NCBI GenBank assembly: GCA_947650285.1
Contig: CANTFL010001360.1
Location: forward strand, 186,001-250,000
From: Hyaloperonospora brassicae
Taxonomy: Eukaryota > Oomycota > Peronosporomycetes > Peronosporales > Peronosporaceae
DNA length: 64,000 bases
Direction of reading: 5' to 3'
Shown: piece by piece, positions 42,916 to 55,600 of the stretch
Numbering within the stretch: the stretch's first letter is position 1
Layout of the letters: the number at the start of each line of letters is the position of its first letter
Position numbers and translations under genes: made by a program
The notes under the pieces: generated by a model
Databases searched by the model: none
Told to the model about the DNA's origin: nothing
What the model saw: only the letters and a program-made list of their open reading frames with translations

Positions 42916-43615
42916 TCAAGCCAGCATCTCGTACTGGTGCTGGCGACGAAGCCGTGCGCGATGCAGTGTGGTGCTATAGCGTTGACGCAGAGCTTCCATC
43001 ACCGCCAGCGATAGCAACGCGTACGCCGGGTAGAACTTGTGACGCTCGTATCGTGCCAACTCATCTCCACTAGACATACCAATGCACCAGCGAAGATAGG
43101 TCAGAGCCACCCCACGCTTTGTCGCCCACATATTCACAGCCAATCAATCCGTTGCACTGACCTGAGCTCGAGTTCATTGCTGTGGTCGTGTAAGAACGTG
43201 TCGACCCGTCCGCCTTGCGTCAACATCACGACAGCGAGTCCCAACTCAGCCAACGAGACCCATCCGAGCACGCTCGACGACAGCGCTATGCAGACGGAGC
43301 ACTCTTGATACAGCAATCCACAGCTGCTCATGACGGACGCAATGACGAGGACGCTACCAATTGCAAGCAGCGGGACTGAAAGGGTATAGTAAATGAGACC
43401 GTGGGTGTACTGCACATGGTACTGGCAGACGAAGCAGAGCGAGAGAGCGAGAGAGGGAAGAAAAGCAGCGACGCACCATAGAGATACATGGGCGTGTGGC
43501 CCGTCGTGAAGAGGTCGAGACTGTAGACGCACAGAGCGGTTCCGGCGATCAAGTCTACGCCATTCAAGAGAAAGAGACCGACGCCTGCGAGGAGCTCCGA
43601 ACACGACCTGCCCAT
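42916..43615 (-). CDS. Tetraspanin-like four-helix membrane protein B
   Basis: Three exons: 43615-43477, 43375-43162 and 43069-42916; 168 codons. Introns are 101 bp (GTGCGT to TTTCAG, phase 1) and 92 bp (GTCAGT to TCTAG, phase 2). The ATG at 43615 gives MGRSCSELL, aligning with the start of paralog A; in-frame sequence upstream has a poly-Ala/Val run and is less likely coding. Matching blocks with A include LFLLNGVDLIAGTALCVYSL, YVPLLAIGSVLV, LAELGLAVVMLTQGG and KFYPAYALLSLAVMEALR. Four membrane helices, short loops, and an arginine-rich tail (RARLRRQHQYEMLA). It lies 263 bp from the UGDH stop codon. Confidence 0.75.
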
Positions 43616-43878
43616 TAGGGTTACTACTACTCCTACTGCTGCTGCTGCGTGTGACACGATTGAGCGCACAGACGGTCGGTGGCAGTAGTCACGTCAACAT
43701 TGCTCGTCCTGGCTTTGTCGCCAAAGGACCAAATGTCTCATATATACACTACTTGAAGCCGATTGTGCGATGTTGGACACGGACCTGTGTTGGGTACACG
43801 CAGGCGCTCTCCGTTGGACTCGTCACGCTGCAAAGAGCGCGAACACAACACTCGCGTGCGTCCGACACACACGCTGCT

Positions 43879-45306
43879 CTAGAAGTGCAGTTCGTCCGAG
43901 ATCACGTCTGCGCGGCCAATGACGTACACTTTGGCCCCTAAGCTGGCAATCTCATCGTGGGGCAAAATGTTGCGGCCATCGAAAAAGAAGGCGGGCTTCG
44001 TCATGCTCTCGTAGATCGTGGCATAATCCAGCGTCTTGAACTCGTCCCACTCCGTGAGTGCAGCAATAGCATGCGAGCTCTTGGCAGCTTCATATGGATC
44101 GGCCGACACGGTGAGGAGTTTGTCGATCAGAGGGTGGTTGGCCCTATTCACGCCTTGATACTCGAGCTCGTGCATCATGTCGTCGATCTTGACCTGCGGA
44201 TCGTACACGGTTACATTGGCCCTTTCCTCCAGTAAGTACTTGACAATCGTAGCAGCAGGCGTCTCGCGCACGTCGCCAGTGTCTTTCTTGAAAGCGAATC
44301 CAAAGATACAGATCTTCTTGTTCGTGACCGTATTAAACATGCGACGGATCATTGTTGTCGCAAAGCGCGTCTTCTGATACTCATTCATCGTCACGACGTG
44401 TCGCCAGTACTCGGCCACCTCAGGCAGGTGAAAGCTCTCGGCCAGGTAGACAAGATTCAAAATATCTTTCTGGAAGCACGAGCCTCCAAAGCCCACTGAA
44501 GAGTCCAGAAACTTGGCGCCAATACGGTCGTCTGCACCCACTGCTCGTGCGACTTCATGCACATTCGCCCCGGTAGCTTCACAGACAGCCGAGATAGAGT
44601 TGATACTCGAGATTCGCTGCGCTAAAAAGGCATTTGCCACGAGCTTCGAGAGCTCAGAAGACCAGACGTTGGTCGTGATGATGCGATCCCGCGGAACCCA
44701 ATGGGCATAGACATTCACGAGCTGCTGCACTGCTGCATGACCTGCCGTTGTCTCTGCTCCACCGATTAGAATGCGACTGGGCTGCTGCAAGTCCCGAATG
44801 GCCGTGCCTTCCGCCAAGAACTCGGGGTTCGACAGCACTTCAAAGTGGAGTCCTTTGGAGTTCGCCTGCAGCACAGCTTTGATGCTCTCGGACGTGCGGA
44901 CCGGCACCGTCGACTTTTCCACGACGATCTTGTCTTCTGTAGCCACTTCGGCGATTTTCCGCGCACAGGCTTCGCAGTTCTTGGTATCTGCTGCTCGACC
45001 GGCGCCAATGCCACTGGTTTTCGTTGGTGTGTTCACACACACAAAGATAATCGCTGCCTCGTTGATGTACGTGTCAATGTCAGTGGAGAAGAAGAGGTTC
45101 CGATTGCGGCGGGCGTTGACCAGTTCTTTCAGGCCCGGCTCGTAGATGGGGATCGCGTCCGGCGCGTTCCACTTGGCGATCTGCGTCTCGGACACGTCGA
45201 CGACCACAACTTTGATGTCGGGACAGGCGGCCGCGATGACGGCCATGGTCGGGCCGCCGACGTAGCCCGCGCCCATGCAGCAGATGGTCATTTGGAACGC
45301 AGCCAT
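43879..45306 (-). CDS. UGDH: UDP-glucose 6-dehydrogenase
   Basis: 475 codons, no intron, ATG in a good context (CCCATGG). It oxidises UDP-glucose to UDP-glucuronate with two NAD+, in the cytosol, supplying precursors for acidic and pentose-containing glycans. The Rossmann motif GAGYVGG is at residues 12-18. CVNTPTK and EKSTVPV follow in the NAD domain, then [11 protein letters not shown]. The catalytic cysteine is C277 in [10 protein letters not shown]. The C-terminal UDP-binding domain has [17 protein letters not shown] and ends with FDGRNI. Length and order match animal and plant UGDH. All key residues are present. Confidence 0.97.
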   Translation of the reverse strand: MAAFQMTICCMGAGYVGGPTMAVIAAACPDIKVVVVDVSETQIAKWNAPDAIPIYEPGLKELVNARRNRNLFFSTDIDTYINEAAIIFVCVNTPTKTSGIGAGRAADTKNCEACARKIAEVATEDKIVVEKSTVPVRTSESIKAVLQANSKGLHFEVLSNPEFLAEGTAIRDLQQPSRILIGGAETTAGHAAVQQLVNVYAHWVPRDRIITTNVWSSELSKLVANAFLAQRISSINSISAVCEATGANVHEVARAVGADDRIGAKFLDSSVGFGGSCFQKDILNLVYLAESFHLPEVAEYWRHVVTMNEYQKTRFATTMIRRMFNTVTNKKICIFGFAFKKDTGDVRETPAATIVKYLLEERANVTVYDPQVKIDDMMHELEYQGVNRANHPLIDKLLTVSADPYEAAKSSHAIAALTEWDEFKTLDYATIYESMTKPAFFFDGRNILPHDEIASLGAKVYVIGRADVISDELHF

Positions 45307-45331
45307 GGGACAGAATTGACAATATAGACTG

Positions 45332-45364
45332 TCTGACTGACTAACTGACTAACTGACTGACTGA
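45332..45364. repeat. (TGAC)n-like tandem repeat in the UGDH 5' leader
   Basis: Imperfect tetranucleotide units (CTGA/CTAA) begin about 26 bp upstream of the UGDH start codon. Confidence 0.7.
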
Positions 45365-46249
45365 CGAAGAGCTCCCACGCGCAATGGTGACGAGGTACGG
45401 GTGGATGGATACAAGTGGGAGACGACGAAAAGGGTGGGGACACAAACGCACGGGATTGGTCGTGGATTGTTTTAACGACGAATGAGAGACGAGGGGTCGT
45501 GGTCGATGTTTCTGGTCGTGAGGGTTGTTGTACGTGTGGGGTGCGAGGATGCAAGAGAGAAAAGTAGTATACTACGGAGGAATAAAGTGCGGCGATGTGA
45601 AGCGAAGTGAAAACTTATGAAAATAGTACATGTGAGATAGCGGCATACGACAGTCGATGCGAAATAGCGGTATACGGCCTGACATGCGCTTTTGTACTGC
45701 ATAATGACTCCTAACTGTTGCGCAGTACAAAGCGCATGTCCGATCTGAATCTTGATAAGATGGAGAGGAGGCCTTGTGTGCTACTGCTGTGCTGCAGGCC
45801 AAAACGTCTGACGTTCAAGACCACATCTTTCTACGTGTGTGCTTCTTCAATGCCGTGGATGCTACGATACCATTGTATAGCCATATACGACTATGGGACG
45901 GTGGAAAGCAAGCTAAGCTTTGCCGTTTGTTGTAACGACACGCGCTGCCAAATCAGAAAAGAAAACCTCGTCCCGACGTCGGACCAACCAGCGCGCGAAA
46001 GAGTCAGAGTGGCCAATCGTGCTTTGCTTTTCTCTGGACACGTGAATGACAGAACGTAAAGTGGACATTGCAGCAGCGAGCGCACATTGCTGAGTGTTGG
46101 ACTGCATCTGCCTTCAGAACGAGTGTGTCGATGCCGTCCTTATTCCCACGTTCAGCGTACAACCACATGCCTACAACCGTCATTAGGGCAAATACAACAG
46201 TTGTCCACACAGCAAGTAGCTTGCTTTATGTCCTTCGTCGAAGGGTGTG

Positions 46250-46303
<54 letters not shown>
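46250..46303. repeat. (GATA)n microsatellite
   Basis: About 13 uninterrupted GATA units in the intergenic region between the divergent UGDH and LPCAT genes. Confidence 0.97.
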
Positions 46304-46685
46304 GTACCGTATCACAACTGCTGAGCTGGGTTGTTGGCTCTTTTCGTGACGCACTCGCGTCATCGGAAAACGAACAAGTGAGTGTCGCCATCGAGTGACG
46401 ACGCCGGAGCTGAAGCATGCGACAATCTCCTGCGAGGCTCTATACCCTTGAAATCTGCTGTAAAACCCACCTACCAAACCTATCGATTCTTGCAATACTA
46501 CCACACCACACAGCCCGCATAACACCCTGCACAATCAACATACCAAACATCACACGTAGCTCACCAATCGCAATGCGCGGCCACAACAAACCCATCTGTG
46601 TCCGTTGCGCCGTCACCGTCATCATCTTTTGCCCTCTCCTCATTACACGCTTCGATCGGAGACTTTAGTCAAACGACGCGAACCC

Positions 46686-46706
46686 GCTCTCACTTTCCTA
46701 TATTTA
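46686..46706 (+). promoter_or_regulatory. Oomycete initiator/flanking promoter element upstream of LPCAT
   Basis: GCTCTCACTTTCCTATATTT closely resembles the oomycete core promoter, an initiator around TCAYTTYY followed by the flanking region. It lies about 150 bp before the ATG. Confidence 0.5.
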
Positions 46707-46840
46707 GCTGAACCCGTACAACTAACCCGCAGAGTTTCGCAGCAGTACCAATAGCAGTCGCACCAGTCGCAGCAGCAGCAGCAGTAGTAGTTATAGCACA
46801 CCTGTACCCGCATCAGTAGTCTGCCCAACAACTCACCTCC

Positions 46841-48583
46841 ATGAGCTCCACTGCGCTCCTCCGCGCGTCGTCGTCGTCGCGCAGTCCCGAGTACGTGGCC
46901 CTCCGGTCGCACGAGTCGCCCGTTGCTCGCAACATGGAGGCGCCCATTGCGATCTCTATCGCTGCACCGCCTGAAGCTGTGGACGCCGCGGGCGCTTACG
47001 TCTCAGCGTCCACATCGTCGTCGACTGCTGCGTCGACACCGCCGAATCCGTTTGCGTACACGACGCCCATTGACACGTACGAAGCCGTCAAGATGACGCT
47101 CGTGTGCCTCCTGGGCGTGCCGTTGCTCCGCCTACTGTTGCTCGTCTGCACGGGCGCGTTGCTCGTGCTCGTGAGCCACGTCGCGCTCTGTGGCTACACG
47201 CGCTTGACGCCTCGTGCAAGTACAGGTACGGGAGCTGATTCAACTGCTGCTACAGCTGCTACGGCTACAGCAATGCCACTGCCATACTGGCGACGACTGC
47301 TTGGCGCGCCCGCGCCGTATTTGCTCCGCCTGGTCCTCTTCATCGTCGGGTTCTACTGGATCCCCGTCAAGTACCCGCCCCACTTTGACCGACATCGGAT
47401 GCCGCGTGTGATCGTGAGCAACCACCTGACGTTCTTCGACGGGCTCTACCTCTTCACGCTGCTGTCGCCCAGCATCGCCATGAAAGCCGACGTCGCCAAG
47501 CTGCCCCTCCTTGGCCGCGTTGTGCAGATGACAGAGCCCATTCTCATTGATCGAGGCACGGCCGAAGGACGAAAACGCGCCATGCAGGACATCACGGCCC
47601 ACGTGCTCGAGGCGACGAGGCCGCCGCTGCTGGTCTTCCCGCAAGGCACGACGTCGAACCAAGAGGCGCTGACCAAGTTCAAACTGGGCTCCTTCGTCTC
47701 GGGGCTGCCGTGCCAACCTGTGGTGCTGCGCTACCCGTACCAGCACTTTGACGTGAGCTGGCCGCCCGGGATCTCGGGACTGTACTTGGCACTGCGCGTG
47801 CTCTGTCAAGTGTACAACCGGATGGAAGTGGAGATCTTGCCGGCGTATTACCCCTCGGAGCAGGAACAGAACAACCCGCAGCTCTATGCGAACAACGTTC
47901 GAGAAGTGATGGCCAAAGCATTGGGCGTGTCAACGACCAACCATGCGTTCGAGGACATGGCCATGTTGATGCGTCTCGGTGACTATGCAAGTAAGCACAT
48001 TGCACCGCTGGCAGACGTCGGAGACGTCACGTCTCTCTCGGCACTGAAATGTGGCAACGTCGAGCGCCTTGTTGCGTACATTCGTCAGCGGGATTTGGAC
48101 AAGGACGGTCAGCTGTCCATGAAGGAGCTGCGGGCTCTGTTTCCGAAAGACGATCCAGTGATTGTTGACCAGCTCTTTGACCTCGTGGACGCCGATGACA
48201 GCGGCCTCATTGACTTTCGTGAGCTCTGTCTCGCCTTGCGGGCCGTCAATCCGCGAAGCGTCGACGAAGAGAACGACGCGCTGGCCAAGTTTACGTTCCG
48301 ACTCTACGACCTCGACAACAATGGGATCATTGATGCAGGTGAACTCCGGCAAATGCTGCGCTTTCAACGCAGTTTCTATGGCATTTCGGAAGCCAGTGTC
48401 AACGCCACATTGCATGAAGCGACAGTGCTCCAAGCTCAGGATGGCACTGGCATCACGTACAACCGGTTCCAGCAGCTCGTCGAGCACAATCCCGAGCTGC
48501 TGGGCTATGTCCGAAACAAGCTCGAAGTGCTGCGCGTCTCGTTGTGCGGACGCAACAGCCCGTGTGAACCTGATCGATCATAG
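46841..48583 (+). CDS. LPCAT-like lysophospholipid acyltransferase with EF hands
   Basis: 580 codons, intronless. The N-terminus is Ser/Ala-rich. Hydrophobic segments lie at about 84-115 and 155-178. The PlsC acyltransferase core has the HX4D motif at H195-D200 (NHLTFFDG), ILIDRGTAEGRKRAM, and FPQGTTSN near 266, followed by the PQPV-type block (LPCQPVVLRYP). Three EF-hand loops start near D418 (DLDKDGQLSMKE), D450 (DADDSGLIDFRE) and D490 (DLDNNGIIDAGE). This order is that of animal LPCAT1/2, which re-acylate lysophosphatidylcholine at the ER. The EF hands suggest calcium control. One oddity is Gln268 in motif III where Glu is usual (FPEGT). Confidence 0.92.
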   Translation: MSSTALLRASSSSRSPEYVALRSHESPVARNMEAPIAISIAAPPEAVDAAGAYVSASTSSSTAASTPPNPFAYTTPIDTYEAVKMTLVCLLGVPLLRLLLLVCTGALLVLVSHVALCGYTRLTPRASTGTGADSTAATAATATAMPLPYWRRLLGAPAPYLLRLVLFIVGFYWIPVKYPPHFDRHRMPRVIVSNHLTFFDGLYLFTLLSPSIAMKADVAKLPLLGRVVQMTEPILIDRGTAEGRKRAMQDITAHVLEATRPPLLVFPQGTTSNQEALTKFKLGSFVSGLPCQPVVLRYPYQHFDVSWPPGISGLYLALRVLCQVYNRMEVEILPAYYPSEQEQNNPQLYANNVREVMAKALGVSTTNHAFEDMAMLMRLGDYASKHIAPLADVGDVTSLSALKCGNVERLVAYIRQRDLDKDGQLSMKELRALFPKDDPVIVDQLFDLVDADDSGLIDFRELCLALRAVNPRSVDEENDALAKFTFRLYDLDNNGIIDAGELRQMLRFQRSFYGISEASVNATLHEATVLQAQDGTGITYNRFQQLVEHNPELLGYVRNKLEVLRVSLCGRNSPCEPDRS

Positions 48584-49159
48584 AGAGCTGAACGAGCTGA
48601 TTGTCTGAGAGAGCTGAAAAAGCTGGTTGTCGGGGTACTTGACGACGTGGCGAATGCAAAGCTTGAGCCATGGTCAATGTTTGATTGTGTGTCGACCTGC
48701 GTGAGCGCTATCAAGTGCAGGAGAGGATACTGGTGGACCTGGAAGCGTCTGGAGCAGCCTTTATGAAGTCAGCTGTCCAGCACCGAGTCGATGAAGCAGA
48801 CACGTTGTACTCGACTGTGCGTATATGTCGGGCAAAGGCTGAAGTCCATGACGACATGGACCTGATTTCGACGACGCGAGCGAGGAGGGACCAGTCTTCG
48901 CTGTATGTGGCTGATCTCGTTTCCGGTCGTGATGAGCAGGTCATTTGCCTGTGGTTGAGCTATCACGCGCGAACGATGGGCTGCTGCTGAATAGCGTCAA
49001 GCGGTCGGTCATTTCCTGCTATCTTTGACCCGTTGGACGGTATCATCCTGTATGATAATCTCGCACGTGGTACACTCGATGTCGATGCAGTGCGAGCTGC
49101 TGTATCCGAGCCACGCGTTGCGTACATTCTTCTGTGCAGACGGATAGAGTTTGCTTTCG

Positions 49160-49360
49160 CAAAGCTGTAGCACCAGCCTCGCACCCTACAAGCTCGAAGA
49201 AGAGCTTGGTATTACGACCCGCACAAGTGACCGAGTCGTGATCAAGTTTGCTTCAGGTGAAGCTCAGTCGAAGTGCGCTGCTACCGCGTGGATGGCGACG
49301 CGTGTGAAGGATATGGATCGACTGGTTTTGGGGTCAAGCGATTCCTGCATTTTAGACGCG
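49160..49360 (+). pseudogene. Possible relic of a Gypsy protease region
   Basis: The frame reading LEEELGITTRTSDRVVIKFA followed by SGEAQS recalls the segment after the active site in Gypsy proteases (VVKFADG). No DxG motif or other pol domain is adjacent. Weak support. Confidence 0.25.
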
Positions 49361-52300
49361 CAAGTCCCGCTGGCTTCCACAGCTGACACATGTGCGAGTA
49401 CCTTTCGTCCTGAGTGTTTCTATCGAGTATGAAGGCTTGACCTGCAAGCTTGTTGGTGAGATGTTGGACGTATGGCATTCCGATGTTGTTCCAGTCTCGT
49501 GCCTCGGCCTGAGCATCAGTCGTGGCATATCTTCTCGCCTTATCCAGATTGATGTCGGATGTCTATTGAGCTCGCGCTTTTCCAGGATAAAAGAAGAGAA
49601 GCGCTTGTCGGTAAATTGGATGGCCGTCGGACTTGTCGAACAATGGATAGAGCCTGTAGATAACGAGATGAAAGCCGACGTCGATGAAGGAATACGTTTG
49701 TCGTGGCAGACTGAAAGCAGCAGCAGCAGCAGTAGCTCTTTCTTGGTCGACAGACAGCTCCGTGCTGCAAAACTCACTCGCTCATTACTTTGACATCGAC
49801 CGCGTGACGGGCAACATATTGCCTTGCGCCAAAGAAGCTGGCAGTTCAGTCTCTCTCGACCTGTCTCGTCGTACGTGTGCTTCATTATGATCGACTCGTT
49901 CGCGTCTCTCTTGCATCCGGCATGTCAAATGTCGACAGGGGTCGAAAAGAGACGATCAACGTCTTGCCTCGGACGTCGTTCAGCACCAATGTCTAGCGGG
50001 TGGAGCTTACACACCGTAACGAGGTGGAATATGTAGTGATGTCGAACATGTTGCGACTGGTTGTCACAACGGAACAGGAACAAATGAGATAGCAGCAGCA
50101 GTTCATACCGCCTTTGACCCGATGAAGCTGAGTACCTCATTGACTGCTTTTCATGTTCCTCGGTCACTTGCTCTCAACTGACGTTAGACGTTGCAAACTT
50201 GCGCAGGTGATTTGCTTAGCGTGTAGCAAACGCGCGTCTGCCATTTTTTCCAGCCTGAAGCTTAGATCCTCTACGACTGGCCACTGGGTCAGTCAGTGAA
50301 GACGCACCGACTTCGTGGATGGATCTTTGGCTGTCAGACTTTGCTCGCAAACGCACAACGCAGCAGCGGATGTAGTGCGGTCTCTACGCTAGCGCGAGTT
50401 GTTGAGAGCCGGATGACACGAATGAACCGTGAAGACCAGAGCTGTTGTTTTCAGGACGGCTGTTGCATTCATCGCATGCAATTCTTGCGCAGACGTCGAG
50501 AGCTTTACGTGCGAAGATAGCGCATGATGGTGGGGAACAAAAGAGCTGCAAGACTTCATCGTGCAGCAGTTCACGTGCCTTTTGTCCACCATCAACAATG
50601 GTCAGGACAACAAAGCAAACGTTGGTCAGGACAGAGAGGAGGCTGTGTCACAGAGAACAAGGCCTCGAGACGGTGCTCGGCTGCACACTTGTGCCAATCG
50701 AATCGACCTGACATCCCCAGCGCAGGACCTACAGCTCCACAATGTGAAAGACGATCGCGGTCTCTGTCAACGAAGAAGCAGTATGCTAAGAACGCTGTCC
50801 AAAACGCTTTGCTACGGAGAAAAATCGCTGCAGTTGGAGACAACATCGGAAGAACGGCCTCGTAAGTCTCAAGTTACAATGGAGCACGTCTGGATTGCGG
50901 CTTACGGACAGACGAGATCGTCGCACCACTGTAGTCATAAGTAATGCTGATGCCAAGAAGAAACTGCTGTGGCGTCAGCACAAAATCCGATCTACCGATT
51001 GTCTCCGATGCTGTGAATGGTCAGTTTGTGCACGACGGACGCAGGACGTGTTACGACACGAAAGTGGACCAACACGTACGACAGACGCACTGTACCGCTT
51101 GCGTAAGGCGCATGTCGCTGTCAGGTTGCGTTACTACACGACTACTGCTGCGAAGCAACAAGATCTTTACGAAATGGATCTTTTGGCTCTCGACCCGTCA
51201 GCTGTTGCAAGAGCGCAGCCCGTAGTGAACTGCTCGCTGTCTGCTCACCACACACACCACCGCTGAAAAATGTGCCGCGGGCCCACGTTGCTGGTGAAGT
51301 TGCGCTTGCACGCAGTGCTGTCATCTAGAGCGAACGACGCACCTTGCGCAGGTCAACAAGAAGTGTGTAGTTCGCTGCTCACTGATAGGAAACACGTGTG
51401 CACTCCATTTCGGAGATACGCAGACGTGTCGGCGTGTGTGTGAGAGGGTGACTGTATACACGCAGAGGTCGACGGCACAGACCGTGTGGGCCATAGCAGC
51501 ACCAGTTCGAACAAGCCGCCCACGAGGTGTTTGGAGGTGGGACGTTTGGTCGTCAACAGACCTCAACAAGTATCGGCACAAGTTTCCACGAAGAACTCGA
51601 CCTGTCGCGGTTGCCTCTAGCAGTGACACCATCGGCTGCAAGTCGCGCGTTGTTGCTGCAATAGCGACGTGCACGAGATCAATTGCAAGATCGAAATGGA
51701 CACTGCTTCACGAACGTTTGTCCGCTCGCGTGTTGTCCATCTCGTTGAGGTCGCCGCGTGCGTAGAAAGTCGCTGGCTACACGACGTACAACGCCACGAC
51801 AGCGCGCGCACATAGAACAACAACTGCGCGAACGAAACGGCTGGAGAGTGACCAACTGGCGCAATCGTAACGGTCGAGTCGATTCTTCCAGTCAACGCGC
51901 GTGACTTGTGCCACGTTGTAAATGAGCCACAAGATACCCCGCGCTTTCTCCACCGCTGGCCACTGGTACGACTGCAACGGTTCTCCGCCACACACACACA
52001 CACAGTGCGCGTTGCGTCAGTGTTCGCTCTGTTTCTCGTCGACGGTTCAGCACACGGCCCGTGTGTGCTCTTTTTTGCCGCTTGATAGCGCGAGTTTCCC
52101 CGCGCTTTACGATCGCCGCGGACCCCTTTTTGGCCCACGTCACGGGTTGTTGGCACTCGAGCAACAAGTCGCGCCGATCTTTGCGCGCAAACGAACAAAA
52201 AAGACGTCCCGCGACCGGCGTCCACTTTCTCGTCGTCATAAGAGCCACTGCCGACTTCGATCGTCGAAATGCCACTCCTCCCACCCACATCCAGCTGGCC

Positions 52301-52513
52301 AGCGTACCCCCTTCCCGGTAGTAATATCGGTGCGTCCGTCTCCCCCCCTCGCGCGTGCCCTCGCCGAAGCCATCCCCTTTCGACGAATATTCCACCACCC
52401 GCTACTCGGCAAACCTCTACCTAACAACGAACAAAGCGACCAAACAAACGTAAAAAACGACATTTCAACAAACAACACACAAACGACTACTAAACCCCTC
52501 GCGTCGGTTCAGG

Positions 52514-52538
52514 TCGTCGTCGTCGTCGTCGTCGCCAT
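52514..52538. repeat. (GTC)n short tandem repeat
   Basis: Eight GTC units in the 5' leader of the myotubularin gene. Confidence 0.85.
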
Positions 52539-52647
52539 TATCCAAACGCAATCCAAAGGGTAAGTAAGTCACTTACCCACACACGACCACAAGCGCCCGA
52601 GCCACGACCACGACCACCGCTGGACCCGCACGCGACTGGCGCTTCCC

Positions 52648-55600
52648 ATGCGTCTCACGGTCATCCGCGCCGAAGCGCTCTCGTCCTCGGACGTGAACGG
52701 CAAGAGCGACCCGTTCGTGCGCGTGTTCTACGACGGCAAAGAGCTCGCGTCGTCGCCGAGCGTGAAGCGGTCGCTGAACCCGCGCTGGGACTTTGACGTG
52801 GCCGTCGCGCTGGTCCACGCGGGGCCGCTGGACGTGGAGATTGAAGTCGTGGACAAGGACGAGTTCACGCAGAGCGACCTCTTGGGCGCGCTCCGCGTGC
52901 CGTTCCCCGAGTGGCGCGCGCTCGTGGCGACGTATCAGAACCGCACGCGCGCGCGCACGGAAGCGCTTGTGTCGGGTGCGCGGGAGAAGGACCGAACTGC
53001 TGCAGGTGCTGCGACAGGGACGACGGCTGCGGTCGCGCTGGGGGGCCACACGATGCCCTACACGACCAGTGACAGTGACGTTGACAAGATGGACCACACG
53101 TCAAAGGGCATGGAGCTGCACGGACGGTCGCGGTCGTTGAATTCGAGCGGGAGCTACTTTTGCGACGAGAGTCGCGTGTCGGCGGCAGCAGCAGTGGGAG
53201 AGCCGACAGGCACGAAGGACGGCATGGCCATTGACCGTGTGTTTATCTGGTGTCGATTGGTCAAGGGCTTGACGGCCCAGGGACGCATTTTGTGCAGTAT
53301 CCAATACGAAGAGCGAGATCTCAAGTACCTTGTGAACCATCCGTACGGCACGAGTATCCAAGAGGTGTTTCTCCCGCAGAACCCGCGGTTTGAACACGCT
53401 TATTGTCATTTACCACGGAGCTGGCACCCGGACGTTGCCGTGCGGCAAGATGAACTGACAGCGATGCATGCCGGCACACCCAAGGACTGTCTGTTTCCGT
53501 GGCACGAAAAGCTACTGCATATGGTGGAGGAAGTGACGGTGACATTTCATGTGAATGAATCGAATCAAGGCGTTCTTGCAACGTTGGTGCTGACCAACTA
53601 CCGCATCTGGTTTGTCCCGTATCGCAGAGTGAGAGGGTTACTTCATGAGGATGTGCACACGCTACCGGTGAGCAAGATTTTAAAGGCGTCGATCCAGCAG
53701 CAGAAGCGTAGCAACAACAATGTGATTACGGTACTTATTCTGGACAATATGGATGCTGGGCATTACCACGTGACCCTTTCGCCGATTTCTCGACTACGAA
53801 ATTCGGTGCGCGATTTCTCCCGTGAGGCAGAGCTTAAGCGTGTCAAAACGCTGCACAACATTGTGCGTGAAATTGACTGGCTGCGTATTGAGAACAGCTT
53901 TTGCTCTCCGACGGACCGCAATCACATTGTAGCAACGGCAGACGAGATGCAACTTGAGGATGACTTGCTCCATTACACGCCCAAACACAGTAGCTCATCA
54001 ATGCCGCCACCGATGGCACGGGCACTGACGGCGAACTTCAGCAAGTACCAGAAGCGCACGTTTGCCAAAGAGTGTATGAGCGGCCCGGCTCTCTGTGGCA
54101 ATGGTAATTCGCTGGAGCGACCGAAGTTCAAACACCTCCAGAGTGAGTCGGCTGCCGCTCCCCACCTAACGCATACAACATCGATGAGGAAACCTCCGCA
54201 GCATTTCCAGCTTGCAGCCAAGAGACGCATTCGATACGATCCAGAAACCGAGTTCAGTCGACAGGGCGCGTTGAATCATCCTCGTTGGCGCAAATGCACT
54301 CTCAACGAAAATTATCAGCTATGCTCCACGTACCCATCATTCCTCATGGTGCCGGAATGCTTGAACGATGAGATTATAAAGGAAGCAGCTGGATTTCGAA
54401 GCAAAAGCCGTTTTCCAGCTCTCAGTTGGATTCATCCTCGCACGGGCGCTCCATTGTGTCGCAGCAGCCAGCCGAACACAGGCGTGCTCCGGAGCACGAA
54501 TCCAGAAGATAAGAAGCTGATTTGGGCCATACGGGATGCGTCCATTCCAGCGGACCAAGCAGCGAAATCTAGACACACGCTTCCCAAGAAGAAGAACAGC
54601 GTTCTTCACATTGTTGACGCACGACCGGAAATCAATGCAAAGAGCAATGCGCTTGCTGGAAAGGGTCATGAGTCTGTCAAGCAGTACGATCGGGATGGGA
54701 TACCCATGGCCGCAATTACGTTCATGGGAATCGACAACATTCACGTAGTGCGCAACTCGCTTGCTGGTCTGGCGCAGGCTCTGTACGAGGTGGAGGACTC
54801 GAGCTTTTTTGGTGCTGTGCAAAAGAGTCGTTGGCTGGAGCACATTTGCAGCATCCTGCAGGGCGCAACTGAAGTGGCGACGCATCTCGAGCGTGGGGAG
54901 GCTGTTCTAGTACACTGCAGCGACGGATGGGATCGTACGGCTCAGCTCTCCTCCCTTGCACAGATAATGTTGGATCCATATTACCGGACACTTGAAGGCT
55001 TCGCACAACTTTGTGAAAAAGATTGGTGTTCTTTCGGCCACAACTTCCAGCGTCGCTGCTCACATCCTACTTCCGATCAAACGTCGCCGATCTTCCTGCA
55101 GTTTATCGACGCTGTATACCAGCTCACACTGCAGTTCCCGACGCATTTCCAATTTAATGAGCTGCTTCTCTCGTCCGTTGCTGAAGCTGTCTACTCGTCA
55201 TGGTATGGCACCTTCCAAAAAAATTCTGAATGCGAGCGGCGCCTTTTCTTATCGAGTGTGGCGAGTGTCAGCGTGTGGGACGTAATTCGCGCCACCACGG
55301 ATCAATTTTTGAACCCCTTGTTTGCAGGTAGGGGGGTACACGCGTCGAAGGGGAGTGGGTCACATATGGAGCCAATGTTGCCCGTGTGTCGTGTGCGCGT
55401 CATGCAACTTTGGGTCAGCCAATATCAGAAGGCGATTGGTCATATGCGCTTGCAGCAGCGAGAATTCGAAATGCTGCAGCTAATCCGGCAGCAAGAAGCA
55501 GATCTGTCGCGGCTATATGCTGCGCTGACTAGCGACCAGCACATTGAGCTTCGCGCAGGACAGATTCGATCCGACATTGCGAAATTGTCAAGAAGCATGA

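Larger units (their letters stand above)
48584..52647. other. Region without a supported gene
   Basis: Short frames only; one possible Gypsy relic near 49160. A CAG/AGC run at 49719-49733 and a (GTC)n run at 52514-52538 are present. The last part is pyrimidine- and AC-rich and is the likely leader and promoter of the phosphatase gene. Confidence 0.5.

Noticed and set aside
46250..46303. GATA repeat as a CRISPR-like or regulatory array
   Set aside because: It is a plain tetranucleotide microsatellite without spacers.
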